Assembly (NCBI RefSeq): GCF_002933855.1
Contig: NZ_BFAQ01000032.1
Location: 60,558 to 124,557, forward strand
Direction: 5' to 3'
Source: Vibrio penaeicida
GTDB lineage: Bacteria > Pseudomonadota > Gammaproteobacteria > Enterobacterales > Vibrionaceae
Length of the DNA: 64,000 bases
This document shows positions 1 through 8,598 of this stretch, in pieces; within the stretch, counting starts at the first letter, position 1; each line of letters begins with the position of its first letter. Position numbers and translations under genes: made by a program. The notes beneath the pieces were generated by a model that saw only the letters and a program-made list of their open reading frames with translations, was not told where the DNA came from and did not search any database.

Positions 1-128
1 TGTTTACAGATGGTCCCAAGCCAACCGGTCTGCGTTACTGCATGAACTCAGCAGCGATGAAGTTTGTCCCAGTAGACCAAATGGATAGCCAAGGTTACGG
101 CGACTACCTGTATTTATTTGAGGCGTAA
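1..128 (+). CDS. msrB: Peptide-methionine (R)-S-oxide reductase, C-terminal part
   Basis: Only the last 41 residues lie in the window; the reading frame enters from the left edge. They carry the MsrB signature GLRYCMNSA, with the catalytic cysteine in RYCMNSA, and the family's usual tail GYGDYLYLF. MsrB reduces the R epimer of methionine sulfoxide in oxidised proteins. The piece could be a stand-alone MsrB or the end of a fused MsrA-MsrB protein; the rest is outside the window. A hairpin terminator follows. Confidence 0.8.
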   Translation, partial: FTDGPKPTGLRYCMNSAAMKFVPVDQMDSQGYGDYLYLFEA

Positions 129-205
129 GCGGCACTGAGTTTTTTCTAAAGCCAAGAACTACATAACTAAGGTCAACATACCTAAGGTCTTTAACCCCAA
201 TTCCA

Positions 206-235
206 AAGAGGCGCTAACGACGCCTCTTATTTTTT
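206..235 (+). terminator. Rho-independent terminator after msrB
   Basis: An 8-bp perfect stem (AAGAGGCG / CGCCTCTT) with a 7-nt loop is followed by ATTTTTT. It lies about 80 bp after the msrB stop codon and separates it from the next operon. Confidence 0.85.
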
Positions 236-252
236 ATCTCTCCCCATTTACC

Positions 253-282
253 TTCAAAATCCTCCTTCCATATTCGTATAAT
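253..282 (+). promoter_or_regulatory. Candidate sigma-70 promoter of the catabolic operon
   Basis: A perfect -10 hexamer TATAAT (277-282) is preceded at 18 bp by a weak -35 (TTCAAA). It lies about 100 bp before the first gene of the operon. A weak -35 fits a promoter needing an activator, such as the LysR protein at the operon's end; that link is inference. Confidence 0.3.
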
Positions 283-386
283 TCTATGTTGCCAAAATTA
301 GAACAATAAAGTCTCTTTGTTGTCATTCTTCACTTTCTTATCTTTGTCTACTATGACTCTATTGAGTGTTAATGGAATGTGACGAA

Positions 387-1304
387 ATGAAAGAGCAACA
401 GACGAAAAATCAAAACACAAAAACGCAGCAAGCCATCGGTATTGTCGGGTTAGGCAGTATGGGGCATGGCATGGCGACGACACTCCTTCGCGAAGGGTTT
501 ATGGTTTATGGGCTGGACCCTTCTTTAGAGCAGCAGCAAGCCGCTGAATCACTAGGCGTTAAGGTGGTGCCGGATACTGAATCCCTTTGCCTTGCAGTCG
601 ACAACATTCTTCTCTCTCTACCCACAGCAAAACACGTGCAATCCGTTATCGAAGGGGAAGGCGGCATTATCGAGCACGCCAAACCCAACACATTAATTAT
701 GGACACCACCACATCGGAGCCCGATGTTACCCGCTGTTTAGCCGAAAAACTTAACAGGCTTGGGCACCAAATGCTGGACTGCCCACTCAGTGGCGGTGCG
801 GCAGGCGCTTCTGCGGGGACCATGGTGATTTTGGTGGGAGGTGCGCCAGAAGCACTCACAAGAGCAACGCCATTTTTGAATGCGTTGAGCGCAAAAACCG
901 TGCACCTTGGCAAATCGGGTAGCGGGCATGTTGCCAAGCTAGTGAATAACCTCCTGTGTGCAGCGCATTTGGTCACCACAGCAGAAGCTATTACCTTGGG
1001 TGTGAAAGCGGGGTTGGATCCGGAGCTTCTGATTGATGGGCTCAATGCAGGCTCAGGAAGAAGTGCGATCAGCGAGGTGAATTTCCCTAGATGGGTTCTG
1101 AATGAAAGCTTCGATTCCGGTTTCACTGCTCAGTTGATGCGAAAAGATTTAGGGTTAGCCAAACAACTTATAGAAGAATGCCAGCTCTCACTTCCAGTAT
1201 CGGAAGATGTCACTCAGATTTGGTCAGACAGCAAAGACACCGTTTCAGGCTCAGAAGACTTTAATCGCATTGTCGATTACGTGCGCAAGGAGGCAAACTC
1301 ATGA
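387..1304 (+). CDS. NAD(P)-dependent 3-hydroxyisobutyrate-dehydrogenase-family oxidoreductase
   Basis: This is a beta-hydroxyacid dehydrogenase of about 305 residues, the usual size for the family. The N-terminal Rossmann motif is GIVGLGSMGHGMA, the substrate loop is DCPLSGGAAGASAGTM, and the catalytic lysine lies in GSGHVAKLVNNLL. Such enzymes oxidise a 3-hydroxy acid to the semialdehyde, or run in reverse. The open frame extends to a GTG at 366; the ATG at 387 is preferred because GGAA lies about 9 nt upstream. It is the first gene of a tight operon and overlaps the aldehyde dehydrogenase by 4 nt, so the two probably act in sequence. The substrate cannot be read from the sequence. Confidence 0.85.
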   Translation: MKEQQTKNQNTKTQQAIGIVGLGSMGHGMATTLLREGFMVYGLDPSLEQQQAAESLGVKVVPDTESLCLAVDNILLSLPTAKHVQSVIEGEGGIIEHAKPNTLIMDTTTSEPDVTRCLAEKLNRLGHQMLDCPLSGGAAGASAGTMVILVGGAPEALTRATPFLNALSAKTVHLGKSGSGHVAKLVNNLLCAAHLVTTAEAITLGVKAGLDPELLIDGLNAGSGRSAISEVNFPRWVLNESFDSGFTAQLMRKDLGLAKQLIEECQLSLPVSEDVTQIWSDSKDTVSGSEDFNRIVDYVRKEANS

Positions 1305-2839
1305 AAGTGGATGTCGAAAACCATGGCGAACAGCAAGTTGAATCATTGTTGAACACGCTTTTAGGCTCAAGCACGTTCGGAAGTTGGGTAAATGGCCGTC
1401 TAGTTGAAGGCGATGGAGAAGAGCTTTTTTTAACCAACCCAGCCACAGCAGGGCGTTTTCTTAGCTATAAAGACGCAGGAGAATCGTTGGTTGATCAGGC
1501 CGCCGAAGCCGCGGTTGCGGCGCAAAAAAGCTGGTGGAAAAAAACAGCACCAGAAAGAGCGCGAGCCATGTGGAAATGTGGTGATGCCATTCGACAATCG
1601 GGAGACGATCTCGCTTGGTTAGAATCGATTTCAGCAGGAAAACCAATTCGAGATTGCCGCGTTGAAGTGGCGAAAGTCGCTGAAATGTTTGAGTACTATG
1701 CAGGTTGGTGCGACAAGCTAACGGGCGATGTGATTCCGGTTCCGACCAGCCATTTAAACTATACGCGTCATGAACCTTATGGCGTAGTGACTCAAATTAC
1801 CCCTTGGAATGCCCCCATTTTTACAGGCGGTTGGCAGATCGCCCCTGCGATATGCGCAGGAAATGCTGTCCTAATTAAACCGAGCGAGCTAACGCCATTA
1901 AGCACAACGGTTCTCGTGAAGTTAATTGAAAGCGCAGGTATTCCCAAAGGGTTAGTGAACGTCATCAATGGATTGGGGCAAACAACAGGCGCAGCCGCGA
2001 TTGCGCATAACGCGACGAAGAAAGTGGTGTTTGTCGGTTCACCGAATACGGGCAGCATTATTGCTTCTACCGCGGCCCAGCGAGTGATTCCTTGCGTATT
2101 AGAACTTGGGGGGAAGTCTGCCAATATTGTGTTTGATGATGCCGACATCGACCGCGCTGTGATTGGCGCTCAAGCGGCGGTATTTTCCGCAGCAGGGCAA
2201 AGTTGTGTATCGGGTTCACGCTTATTAGTGCAAAAAGGCATCTATGATCAGGTTGTAGAAAGGCTTGCATCTGCCGCGAAGAAAATCACCCAAGGGTTGC
2301 CGTGGGAAGAAAGCACGATGGTGGGTCCTATTAACAATCAACCGCAGTTTTCTCATATTCAAAACTTGGTTCAGGAAGGAATTGCAGGCGGTGCTGAAGT
2401 CGCAGCTGGTGGCAACCACGCAAATATTGCAGGTGGAGAGCAAGGATATTTTTATTCTCCGACAATTTTAGCTAATGTAAACAATGATATGTCCGTCGCA
2501 CAGCAAGAGATATTTGGTCCTGTGGTGTCCGTTATACCGTTTGATGATGAAGAACAAGCGGTTTCTATCGCGAATGACACCAAGTTTGGGTTAGCGGGGG
2601 CAGTGTGGACAAAAGATGTGGGTCTCGCACACCGCATGGCATCGCAGGTTAACGCTGGCACCTTTTGGGTCAACAGTTATAAGGCAATCAATGTGATGTC
2701 GCCATTTGGTGGGTTCGGAGACAGCGGGTATGGACGTTCTAGCGGATACGATGGATTAAAAGAATACACGCAGACCAAAAGCGTGTGGGTTGAAACCGCA
2801 AAGGAACCGAGTATGGCATTCGGGTACTCGGTAGAGTAG
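1301..2839 (+). CDS. NAD-dependent aldehyde dehydrogenase
   Basis: A full-length 512-residue ALDH-superfamily enzyme that oxidises an aldehyde to an acid. Visible active-site residues are Asn170 in TPWNAP, Glu268 in VLELGGKSANIVF and the nucleophile Cys302 in GQSCVSGSR. Overall it resembles the betaine-aldehyde/semialdehyde type. It overlaps the upstream dehydrogenase (ATGA), and a serine acetyltransferase follows 15 bp later. A likely role is to oxidise the semialdehyde made by the first enzyme; the pathway is inference. Confidence 0.9.
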   Translation: MKVDVENHGEQQVESLLNTLLGSSTFGSWVNGRLVEGDGEELFLTNPATAGRFLSYKDAGESLVDQAAEAAVAAQKSWWKKTAPERARAMWKCGDAIRQSGDDLAWLESISAGKPIRDCRVEVAKVAEMFEYYAGWCDKLTGDVIPVPTSHLNYTRHEPYGVVTQITPWNAPIFTGGWQIAPAICAGNAVLIKPSELTPLSTTVLVKLIESAGIPKGLVNVINGLGQTTGAAAIAHNATKKVVFVGSPNTGSIIASTAAQRVIPCVLELGGKSANIVFDDADIDRAVIGAQAAVFSAAGQSCVSGSRLLVQKGIYDQVVERLASAAKKITQGLPWEESTMVGPINNQPQFSHIQNLVQEGIAGGAEVAAGGNHANIAGGEQGYFYSPTILANVNNDMSVAQQEIFGPVVSVIPFDDEEQAVSIANDTKFGLAGAVWTKDVGLAHRMASQVNAGTFWVNSYKAINVMSPFGGFGDSGYGRSSGYDGLKEYTQTKSVWVETAKEPSMAFGYSVE

Positions 2840-2854
2840 CAAAGGAGTAAGCAA

Positions 2855-3619
2855 ATGTACGATTACCAAAGAACAATAGACAAAGCGCGCCTGTGGCAAT
2901 CCATTCAAGGAGAAGCGTTCGAAGTGATGCAGCAAATGCCATTGCTCGCGGGCTTTTATCAAAGACACATCCTTGAAAGACGCAGCTTCAATGACGCACT
3001 TTGTTCTGTTCTAGCGGAAAAACTCAAGGATGAACAAAGCGGTGCAGAAAAATGGCACGACTTTTTAAGCGAACAATTATTGCGATCTGGTGACATCGCC
3101 AAGTCAGCGATGCAAGATTTGCTTTGCCAATTAGAAAGCAATGCCAGCATTAAAGACCATTCCACACCGCTACTCTACTTTGGTGGTTACCAAGCATTGC
3201 AGTGTTACCGATTTGCCCATTACTGCTGGCACAACAACATGCAGCCTATGGCGCTCTATATTCAAGCGAAAGTGGCTAGCGTGTTTGGTATTGATATCCA
3301 CCCAGCCGCACAAATTGGCAGCGGTATTTTTCTTGATCACGCAGTTGGTATCGTAATCGGTGAAACGGCGGTAGTTGAAGACGACGTAACCATATTCCAA
3401 AGCGTCACCTTGGGTGGCACAGGTAAAGGGCAGGGCGACAGACACCCTAAAATCCGAAAAGGCGCGTTTATTGGCGCAGGCGCGGTGATATTCGGGAACA
3501 TCGAAGTGGGTGAAAATGCCAAAGTGGCAGGTGGCGCGGTAGTTGTAAAACCTGTTGAAGCCAATACAACGGTGGCGAGTTCGTTCTCTACGCCGATCGG
3601 TCATCCAAGGAACCAATAA
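2855..3619 (+). CDS. Serine O-acetyltransferase (CysE/EpsC type)
   Basis: A 254-residue protein with an alpha-helical N-terminal half and a left-handed beta-helix of hexapeptide repeats from about residue 145. Asp147 in GIDIHP and His162 in FLDHAVG match the catalytic Asp/His of CysE. The enzyme makes O-acetylserine from serine and acetyl-CoA for cysteine synthesis. Its position inside a catabolic-type operon, not a cysteine operon, suggests a paralogue with a special role. AAAGGAG lies just before the ATG, and the stop codon overlaps the next start by one base (TAATG). Confidence 0.88.
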   Translation: MYDYQRTIDKARLWQSIQGEAFEVMQQMPLLAGFYQRHILERRSFNDALCSVLAEKLKDEQSGAEKWHDFLSEQLLRSGDIAKSAMQDLLCQLESNASIKDHSTPLLYFGGYQALQCYRFAHYCWHNNMQPMALYIQAKVASVFGIDIHPAAQIGSGIFLDHAVGIVIGETAVVEDDVTIFQSVTLGGTGKGQGDRHPKIRKGAFIGAGAVIFGNIEVGENAKVAGGAVVVKPVEANTTVASSFSTPIGHPRNQ

Positions 3620-4512
3620 TGAGCAACAATCACCTAGGGATCGATCACCCTCTGGTTGCTGTGAAAGACATGGACAAAGCCTGTGAAGATTTCGCTAGGC
3701 TAGGATTCTTTATCAACCCAAGGCATCACCACCCTTGGGGAACAGATAACCACTTGTTGATGTTTCCTGAAAACTTCATTGAAGTGATCAGCATTTACGA
3801 TCGCAGCACGTTGGATATGAAAAACGAACGCGGTTTTGCGTTTGGTCGATTCATCAGTAATTCGATAGAAAGACGTGAAGGGATCTCTTTGGTTGCCTTG
3901 CACAGTGAAGATGCTCGCCAAGACCATCAGTTGATGGAGGAACGTGGCGTTGAGAACAACGGGATAGTCGATTTTAGGCGTGTAGCGCATCGCCCCGACG
4001 GCTCGGAAGAAGAAGCGGTTGTTTCATTGGTCATGCTGATCAATTCTGAAACGCCCTCTATTTCGCATTTTTTCTGCCATCAGCACAAACCAGAGCTGGT
4101 GTGGGTAGAAGATTGGATGAACCACCCTAATGGCGCAAATGGCATTACCTGCGTAACGTACATTGCGCATGACCCAAGTGATCTCGAAGCGCGGTTCAGC
4201 GGTATTTATGGTGAAGCAGCCGCGGATTTGCAAGAGGGCTACTTGAAGGTGCAAACCGACAGAGGAATATTTGAAGTCGTGTCTCCGGACATTGCACGCG
4301 CTCGGTTCTCTGGTATCGATTTGCTCATAGATGAGCAAGAACTCCCCACTGGCGTCGCGATTCGGGTGAGTACCACCTCGATGGATAAAGCGAAAAAACA
4401 TTTGAACAAAAATGGTGTGGATTACGTCCAAACAGAAGAAGGCGGGGTCAGAATTCCTGCCCACTACGCAGGCAACACAATCATTGAAATCTACCCAGAA
4501 GGGGCGAAGTAA
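3619..4512 (+). CDS. VOC-superfamily (glyoxalase-like) protein
   Basis: 297 residues with a vicinal-oxygen-chelate fold suggested by the opening IDHPLVAVKDMDKACEDFARLGF and a second half that repeats the pattern. It resembles the Glyoxalase_3-type proteins often found in bacterial catabolic operons. Members are metal-dependent lyases, isomerases or dioxygenases; the reaction here cannot be assigned. It is translationally coupled to the acetyltransferase, and the M20 amidohydrolase starts 2 nt after its stop codon. Confidence 0.75.
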   Translation: MSNNHLGIDHPLVAVKDMDKACEDFARLGFFINPRHHHPWGTDNHLLMFPENFIEVISIYDRSTLDMKNERGFAFGRFISNSIERREGISLVALHSEDARQDHQLMEERGVENNGIVDFRRVAHRPDGSEEEAVVSLVMLINSETPSISHFFCHQHKPELVWVEDWMNHPNGANGITCVTYIAHDPSDLEARFSGIYGEAAADLQEGYLKVQTDRGIFEVVSPDIARARFSGIDLLIDEQELPTGVAIRVSTTSMDKAKKHLNKNGVDYVQTEEGGVRIPAHYAGNTIIEIYPEGAK

Positions 4513-4514
4513 AT

Positions 4515-5720
4515 ATGAAGTTAGAATTGCCCATTGGAGAGGATTTACAGCAAGACATGCAGGCGTGGAGGCGTGACATACACGCTCACCCTGAAACCGC
4601 GTACGAAGAACACAGAACGTCAGAAAAAGTCGCAGCATTGCTGGAAAGCTTTGGTCTTGACGTACACCGCGGTTTAGCGGGAACTGGGGTTGTTGCAACA
4701 GTAAAAGGAAAGTTAGCGAGTTCACAAGCGAATGATTCAGAAGTAAATGAATCAAAAGCAATAGGGCTAAGAGCAGACATGGATGCTTTAAACCTAACCG
4801 AACTCAATGACGTTGATTATTGCTCAAAACGCAAAGGAAAAATGCATGCCTGTGGTCACGATGGTCACACAGCCATGCTACTCGGTGCCGCGAAATACTT
4901 ATCTGAAAACCGAGATTTCGCGGGCACGGTCGTTTTGATATTTCAGCCAGCAGAAGAAGGGGAAGCGGGCGGTCAAGCCATGGTCGAACAGGGCTTGTTT
5001 GAACAGTTTCCCGTGGATGCGGTGTACGGCATGCACAATTGGCCTGGGCTAGAAAAAGGAAAATTTGCCGTCCATAGCAGCGCTGTGATGGCTTCCATGG
5101 ATTTATTCGATATCTCCATTACCGGTAAAGGCTGCCATGCGGCGATGCCACATCTTGGTGTTGATCCTGTGGTGATTGCCGGCCAGCTTATCTCATCACT
5201 ACAAAGTATTGTCGGACGTACACTTAGCTCGTTGGAGTCGGGTGTAGTAAGCATCACTAAGATGCAAGGGGGAGAAGCCTACAACGTCATCCCAGACAGT
5301 GTAACGCTATCTGGCACTTGCCGAGCTTTCTCACCCGAGGTGCAAGAGCTACTGGAATCCCGCATTCGCACTCAAGTTCATCACATTTGTGAAGCCTATG
5401 GTGCGAATGGAGAAGTCGACTATCGCCGTATGTATCCACCAACTATCAATGTGCCAGAGTATGCCGAAAGGTGTTCAAAGGTCGCAGAATCTTTGGTCGG
5501 GGCAGAAAACGTGAAGCACTGCATGGCACCTAGCATGGGCGCTGAGGATTTTGCTTTTATGTTGCAGGAAAAGCCAGGTGCGTACATATGGGTCGGTAAC
5601 GGTGTGGGCGAAGAAAGCGCAGAATTGCACAACCCACATTACGATTTTAATGACGACATCCTTTCGCTTGGGGCAAGCTATTGGGTTGAGCTTGTACACG
5701 CTCAATTGAAACCGGAATAA
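4515..5720 (+). CDS. M20-family amidohydrolase (N-acyl amino acid / hippurate hydrolase type)
   Basis: A 401-residue binuclear metallohydrolase of the M20D group. Metal ligands are visible in HACGHDGH (His111, Cys113, His115, His118) and in PAEEGE (Glu147, Glu148). Relatives remove acyl groups from N-acyl amino acids or conjugates. Together with the acetyltransferase and the VOC protein this suggests degradation of an acylated or conjugated amino-acid-like compound, which is inference. The LysR gene begins 4 nt downstream. Confidence 0.85.
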   Translation: MKLELPIGEDLQQDMQAWRRDIHAHPETAYEEHRTSEKVAALLESFGLDVHRGLAGTGVVATVKGKLASSQANDSEVNESKAIGLRADMDALNLTELNDVDYCSKRKGKMHACGHDGHTAMLLGAAKYLSENRDFAGTVVLIFQPAEEGEAGGQAMVEQGLFEQFPVDAVYGMHNWPGLEKGKFAVHSSAVMASMDLFDISITGKGCHAAMPHLGVDPVVIAGQLISSLQSIVGRTLSSLESGVVSITKMQGGEAYNVIPDSVTLSGTCRAFSPEVQELLESRIRTQVHHICEAYGANGEVDYRRMYPPTINVPEYAERCSKVAESLVGAENVKHCMAPSMGAEDFAFMLQEKPGAYIWVGNGVGEESAELHNPHYDFNDDILSLGASYWVELVHAQLKPE

Positions 5721-5724
5721 CCGT

Positions 5725-6624
5725 TTGAACCCAATTAACGAAAAGCGCGTGGCGTATTTTTATGAAGCCGTGATGTTAGGGACGATTCGTGCTGCGGCAG
5801 ACAAGCTCAATGTTGCTCCTTCCGCGGTGAGCCGTCAGATTTCAATGCTGGAAGAAGAGCTCGGCTGCGTGCTGATAGAGCGCCACCGTAAAGGCGTTGC
5901 AACAACCGATGCTGGGGGTATTGTCCTAAAATATTACCGCGAATCCATATCAAACCAAGAAGCGTGCCTAACCAGTTTAGAGTCGCTCCATGGTTTACAA
6001 AGCGGCCATATAAAGTTGGCTGTTGGAGAAGGGTTTATTGGCGATTTGATGTCGGGACCTTTACCTCAATTTCAGGCTCAGTATCCCGAGCTTACCTTTT
6101 CCGTCACCTTGGGCGGTTCGAACGATGTGATTCGCAAAGTCGAGCAAGATGAAGTGCACATTGGGTTGTTATTTCACCCAAGCAAACACCCCAATATACG
6201 TTCTCAAAGTATTGTGCTTAAGCCCATTTGCGCGATTGTTCCCCCCGACCATCCACTTACAACGGTGGATACTCCCGTCACCTTAGAAACTTTGCTTGAG
6301 TACCCAATAGGTCTACAGGATGTGGACTATGGTGTACGTCAGTTAATTGGTATGGCGGAATTTCAGCAACGAATCCGATTCCACCCCAAACTAACCACCG
6401 ACTCAATTGCGGTGCTTAAGCACTTCGTGCGTTCTGGAATGGGGGTTACCTTGTTGCCGGAGTTTGTAGTGGCAAGAGAAGTTGCAGACGGTCAGTTGGT
6501 TGCGATACCCATCGCGCACCCCATATTACAACAAGGAGAGGTGCACTTAATTACGCGGCTCGGTCGCCAGCTTTCAGAAGGACCGCAAAAGTTGGTTCAG
6601 CACTTAAAGCGCTGGCTAGGGTAA
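5725..6624 (+). CDS. LysR-family transcriptional regulator
   Basis: A 299-residue LTTR with an N-terminal winged helix-turn-helix (about residues 7-65, including RAAADKLNVAPSAVSRQI) and a periplasmic-binding-protein-like effector domain. It starts with TTG, 4 nt after the amidohydrolase stop. Being the last gene of the operon and co-directional with it is unusual, since LTTRs are mostly divergent; it may control its own operon. It converges on the SDR gene with a one-base gap. Confidence 0.88.
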   Translation: MNPINEKRVAYFYEAVMLGTIRAAADKLNVAPSAVSRQISMLEEELGCVLIERHRKGVATTDAGGIVLKYYRESISNQEACLTSLESLHGLQSGHIKLAVGEGFIGDLMSGPLPQFQAQYPELTFSVTLGGSNDVIRKVEQDEVHIGLLFHPSKHPNIRSQSIVLKPICAIVPPDHPLTTVDTPVTLETLLEYPIGLQDVDYGVRQLIGMAEFQQRIRFHPKLTTDSIAVLKHFVRSGMGVTLLPEFVVAREVADGQLVAIPIAHPILQQGEVHLITRLGRQLSEGPQKLVQHLKRWLG

Positions 6625-6625
6625 A

Positions 6626-7357
6626 TCACCAAGGAATCGTATTACCTTGGTAGTCGTAGAACCCACCACTTTTTTCTGCATCAATAGATTCGATAACGTC
6701 GTAAAGCCCCTTTGCAGACTCTTCCGTTGAAATAAGCGCATTTGGCCCGCCCATTTCCGTTTGCACCCACCCAGGGTGAAGAGCAACAACATGGAAACCA
6801 TGTGGGTGAAGATCGTTATGCAGGCTTTTCGCAACAGAGTTCACCGCCGCTTTGGATGAGCGATATAGATAGCCGCCGCCAGAGGTATTTTCTGCCATGC
6901 TGCCCACTTTAGACGAAATACATGCCACGGTTTTTCCCTGACCAGAGTTAAGATTCTCAAAGAACGCTTCCACCAACTTAAGTGGGGCAATACTGTTGAT
7001 TTCGAACACCTTTCGCCACTCTTCCACATCGGTATTGCCAAACCCATACCCTTTAGGACCGTAGTAACCCGCATTGTTGATCAATAAATCCACGCTTCCT
7101 ACGTTCTTGGTAAACGAGTTCTGAGCGCAAGAGTTCTTGATAAACGAGCTCTGGGCAAATTGATTCACAGTAGGGTAGTCGGTGACATCGAGCTCAACCG
7201 CCGTCAACGCCGTTTCATTTTGAGCAAGCGCGATAAGCTCTGCGGAATTCTTTGCGCTACGGTAAGTAGCCGTAACAGTCCAGCTTTGGAGTAAGTAATG
7301 TTTGACGAGCGCCAGACCGATTCCTCGGTTTGCGCCTGTAATAACGACATGTGGCAT
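6626..7357 (-). CDS. SDR-family NAD(P)-dependent oxidoreductase
   Basis: A classical short-chain dehydrogenase of 243 residues: cofactor motif TGANRGIG (residues 7-14), NNAG, and the active-site pair Tyr165 and Lys169 in YRSSK. The frame is open 15 codons upstream, but the ATG in front of PHVVITGANRG is the natural start. Around residues 69-86 a short unit is duplicated (SSFIKNSCAQ followed by NSFTKN), placed just before LLINNAG. The substrate is unknown. A 38-residue membrane peptide gene lies 19 bp upstream. Confidence 0.85.
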   Translation of the reverse strand: MPHVVITGANRGIGLALVKHYLLQSWTVTATYRSAKNSAELIALAQNETALTAVELDVTDYPTVNQFAQSSFIKNSCAQNSFTKNVGSVDLLINNAGYYGPKGYGFGNTDVEEWRKVFEINSIAPLKLVEAFFENLNSGQGKTVACISSKVGSMAENTSGGGYLYRSSKAAVNSVAKSLHNDLHPHGFHVVALHPGWVQTEMGGPNALISTEESAKGLYDVIESIDAEKSGGFYDYQGNTIPW

Positions 7358-7376
7358 GAGTTTATCCCAACGTTTT

Positions 7377-7493
7377 TCACGAAATAAGAAGAGTAACGGC
7401 AAGCCAACTGCTAAAGCAAATCAAAGCGAATAAAATCATGGCAGCGAGCGCACCAAAGAGTGTGCCTGAGATAAGCATCAGATTTTTGTTCAT
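7377..7493 (-). CDS. Small membrane peptide, 38 residues
   Basis: A short frame beginning MNKNLMLISGT and running through an almost wholly hydrophobic segment (about residues 5-36), so one transmembrane helix is likely. Its ATG has a GGA-containing upstream region, and it ends 19 bp before the SDR start, which suggests one transcript. A Fur-box-like sequence lies about 55 bp upstream. No function is known to me. The frame is short, so confidence rests on hydrophobic pattern and spacing. Confidence 0.5.
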   Translation of the reverse strand: MNKNLMLISGTLFGALAAMILFALICFSSWLAVTLLIS

Positions 7494-7547
7494 ATCCATT
7501 CCATAGAAAGTGACAAGACGTAGACGATAGTGGATTCTTTATTTCTT

Positions 7548-7566
7548 GTAAATGAGAATTATTATC
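7548..7566. promoter_or_regulatory. Candidate Fur box
   Basis: GTAAATGAGAATTATTATC matches the 19-bp Fur consensus at 15 positions. It sits between the leftward peptide/SDR pair and the rightward HDAC/Nudix pair. On the right it would overlap the -35 region of a possible promoter whose -10 is TATACT (7582-7587). Iron-dependent repression of one or both units is the inference. Confidence 0.55.
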
Positions 7567-7671
7567 CTTAATGGGAGCGGTGTATACTGCAAGTTTTGCG
7601 TCTATAGAACCTAGTAACTAGAGTGGGCTAAGGTATATACTTCTTCCAAACATCTTCACAACGATTTATTA

Positions 7672-8598
7672 ATGATTCCGGTTATTTATCACCCGATCTA
7701 TTCAGAGCTCTCTCTTCCACCGAAACATCGATACCCGATCACCAAATACCGCAGGTTGTACGAAAACGTGGTTCAAACGCGTGAACACGATGCGCAGTGG
7801 CGTGAGGTGTTAGCGTTTGTGGAACCATGCGCGCTTAACGTAGACCAAGTGGTGGCGGTGCACGATGAAGAATACATTCGGTTGTTATTTTCCGGAGAAA
7901 TGCCTGCAGCAAAAATGCGTCGCATCGGATTTCCTTGGAGTGAACAACTGATCACCCGAACCCTAACTTCGGCAGGGGGCACGGTAGAAACGGCAAAGCA
8001 AGCGATTGAACACGGTATCGCGCTGCATTTGAGTGGTGGATACCATCACGCACACAAAGATTTTGGCAGCGGCTTTTGCCTGATCAACGATTTGGTTTTG
8101 GCAGCGCATGAAGCACTGAGCCACGAACACATTGATAAAGTTTTGATAATCGATGCCGACGTTCACCACGGCGATGGCACGGCAACCCTATGTGAAGATA
8201 GAAGCGATATTATTACGCTGTCATTTCATTGTGCGAAAAACTTCCCAGCCAGAAAACCAACATCGGATATGGACGTGCCACTTGCCCGTGAAATCGGAGA
8301 CGAGGAATTTCTTTCAAGTTTTAAGCAAGTGGTTGAGATGGCGATCAATATTCACCAGCCGGATTTGATCATTTATGACGCAGGCGTAGATATTCATACC
8401 GATGATGAACTAGGCTATTTATTGGTGAGCACAGAAGGCATTTATCAACGTGATCACTATATGTTTTCAATAGCAAAAAATGCCGGTATTCCCATTGCCT
8501 CCGTAGTGGGCGGCGGTTACCGAACCGAGCATCAGGACTTGGTTCCCATTCACAGGCTGCTTATTCAAGCCGCCATTAGCGTGTTTAAGGATGATTGA
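7672..8598 (+). CDS. Histone-deacetylase-family (arginase-fold) amidohydrolase
   Basis: 308 residues. Zinc/active-site motifs of the HDAC/acetoin-utilisation family are present: GGYHHAH (His125, His126), DADVHHGDG (Asp163, His165) and a late YDAGVDIHTDD. Bacterial members deacetylate lysines, polyamines or small acetylated metabolites; the substrate here is not known. A Nudix gene overlaps its stop codon (TGATG), so the two are co-translated. Confidence 0.85.
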   Translation: MIPVIYHPIYSELSLPPKHRYPITKYRRLYENVVQTREHDAQWREVLAFVEPCALNVDQVVAVHDEEYIRLLFSGEMPAAKMRRIGFPWSEQLITRTLTSAGGTVETAKQAIEHGIALHLSGGYHHAHKDFGSGFCLINDLVLAAHEALSHEHIDKVLIIDADVHHGDGTATLCEDRSDIITLSFHCAKNFPARKPTSDMDVPLAREIGDEEFLSSFKQVVEMAINIHQPDLIIYDAGVDIHTDDELGYLLVSTEGIYQRDHYMFSIAKNAGIPIASVVGGGYRTEHQDLVPIHRLLIQAAISVFKDD

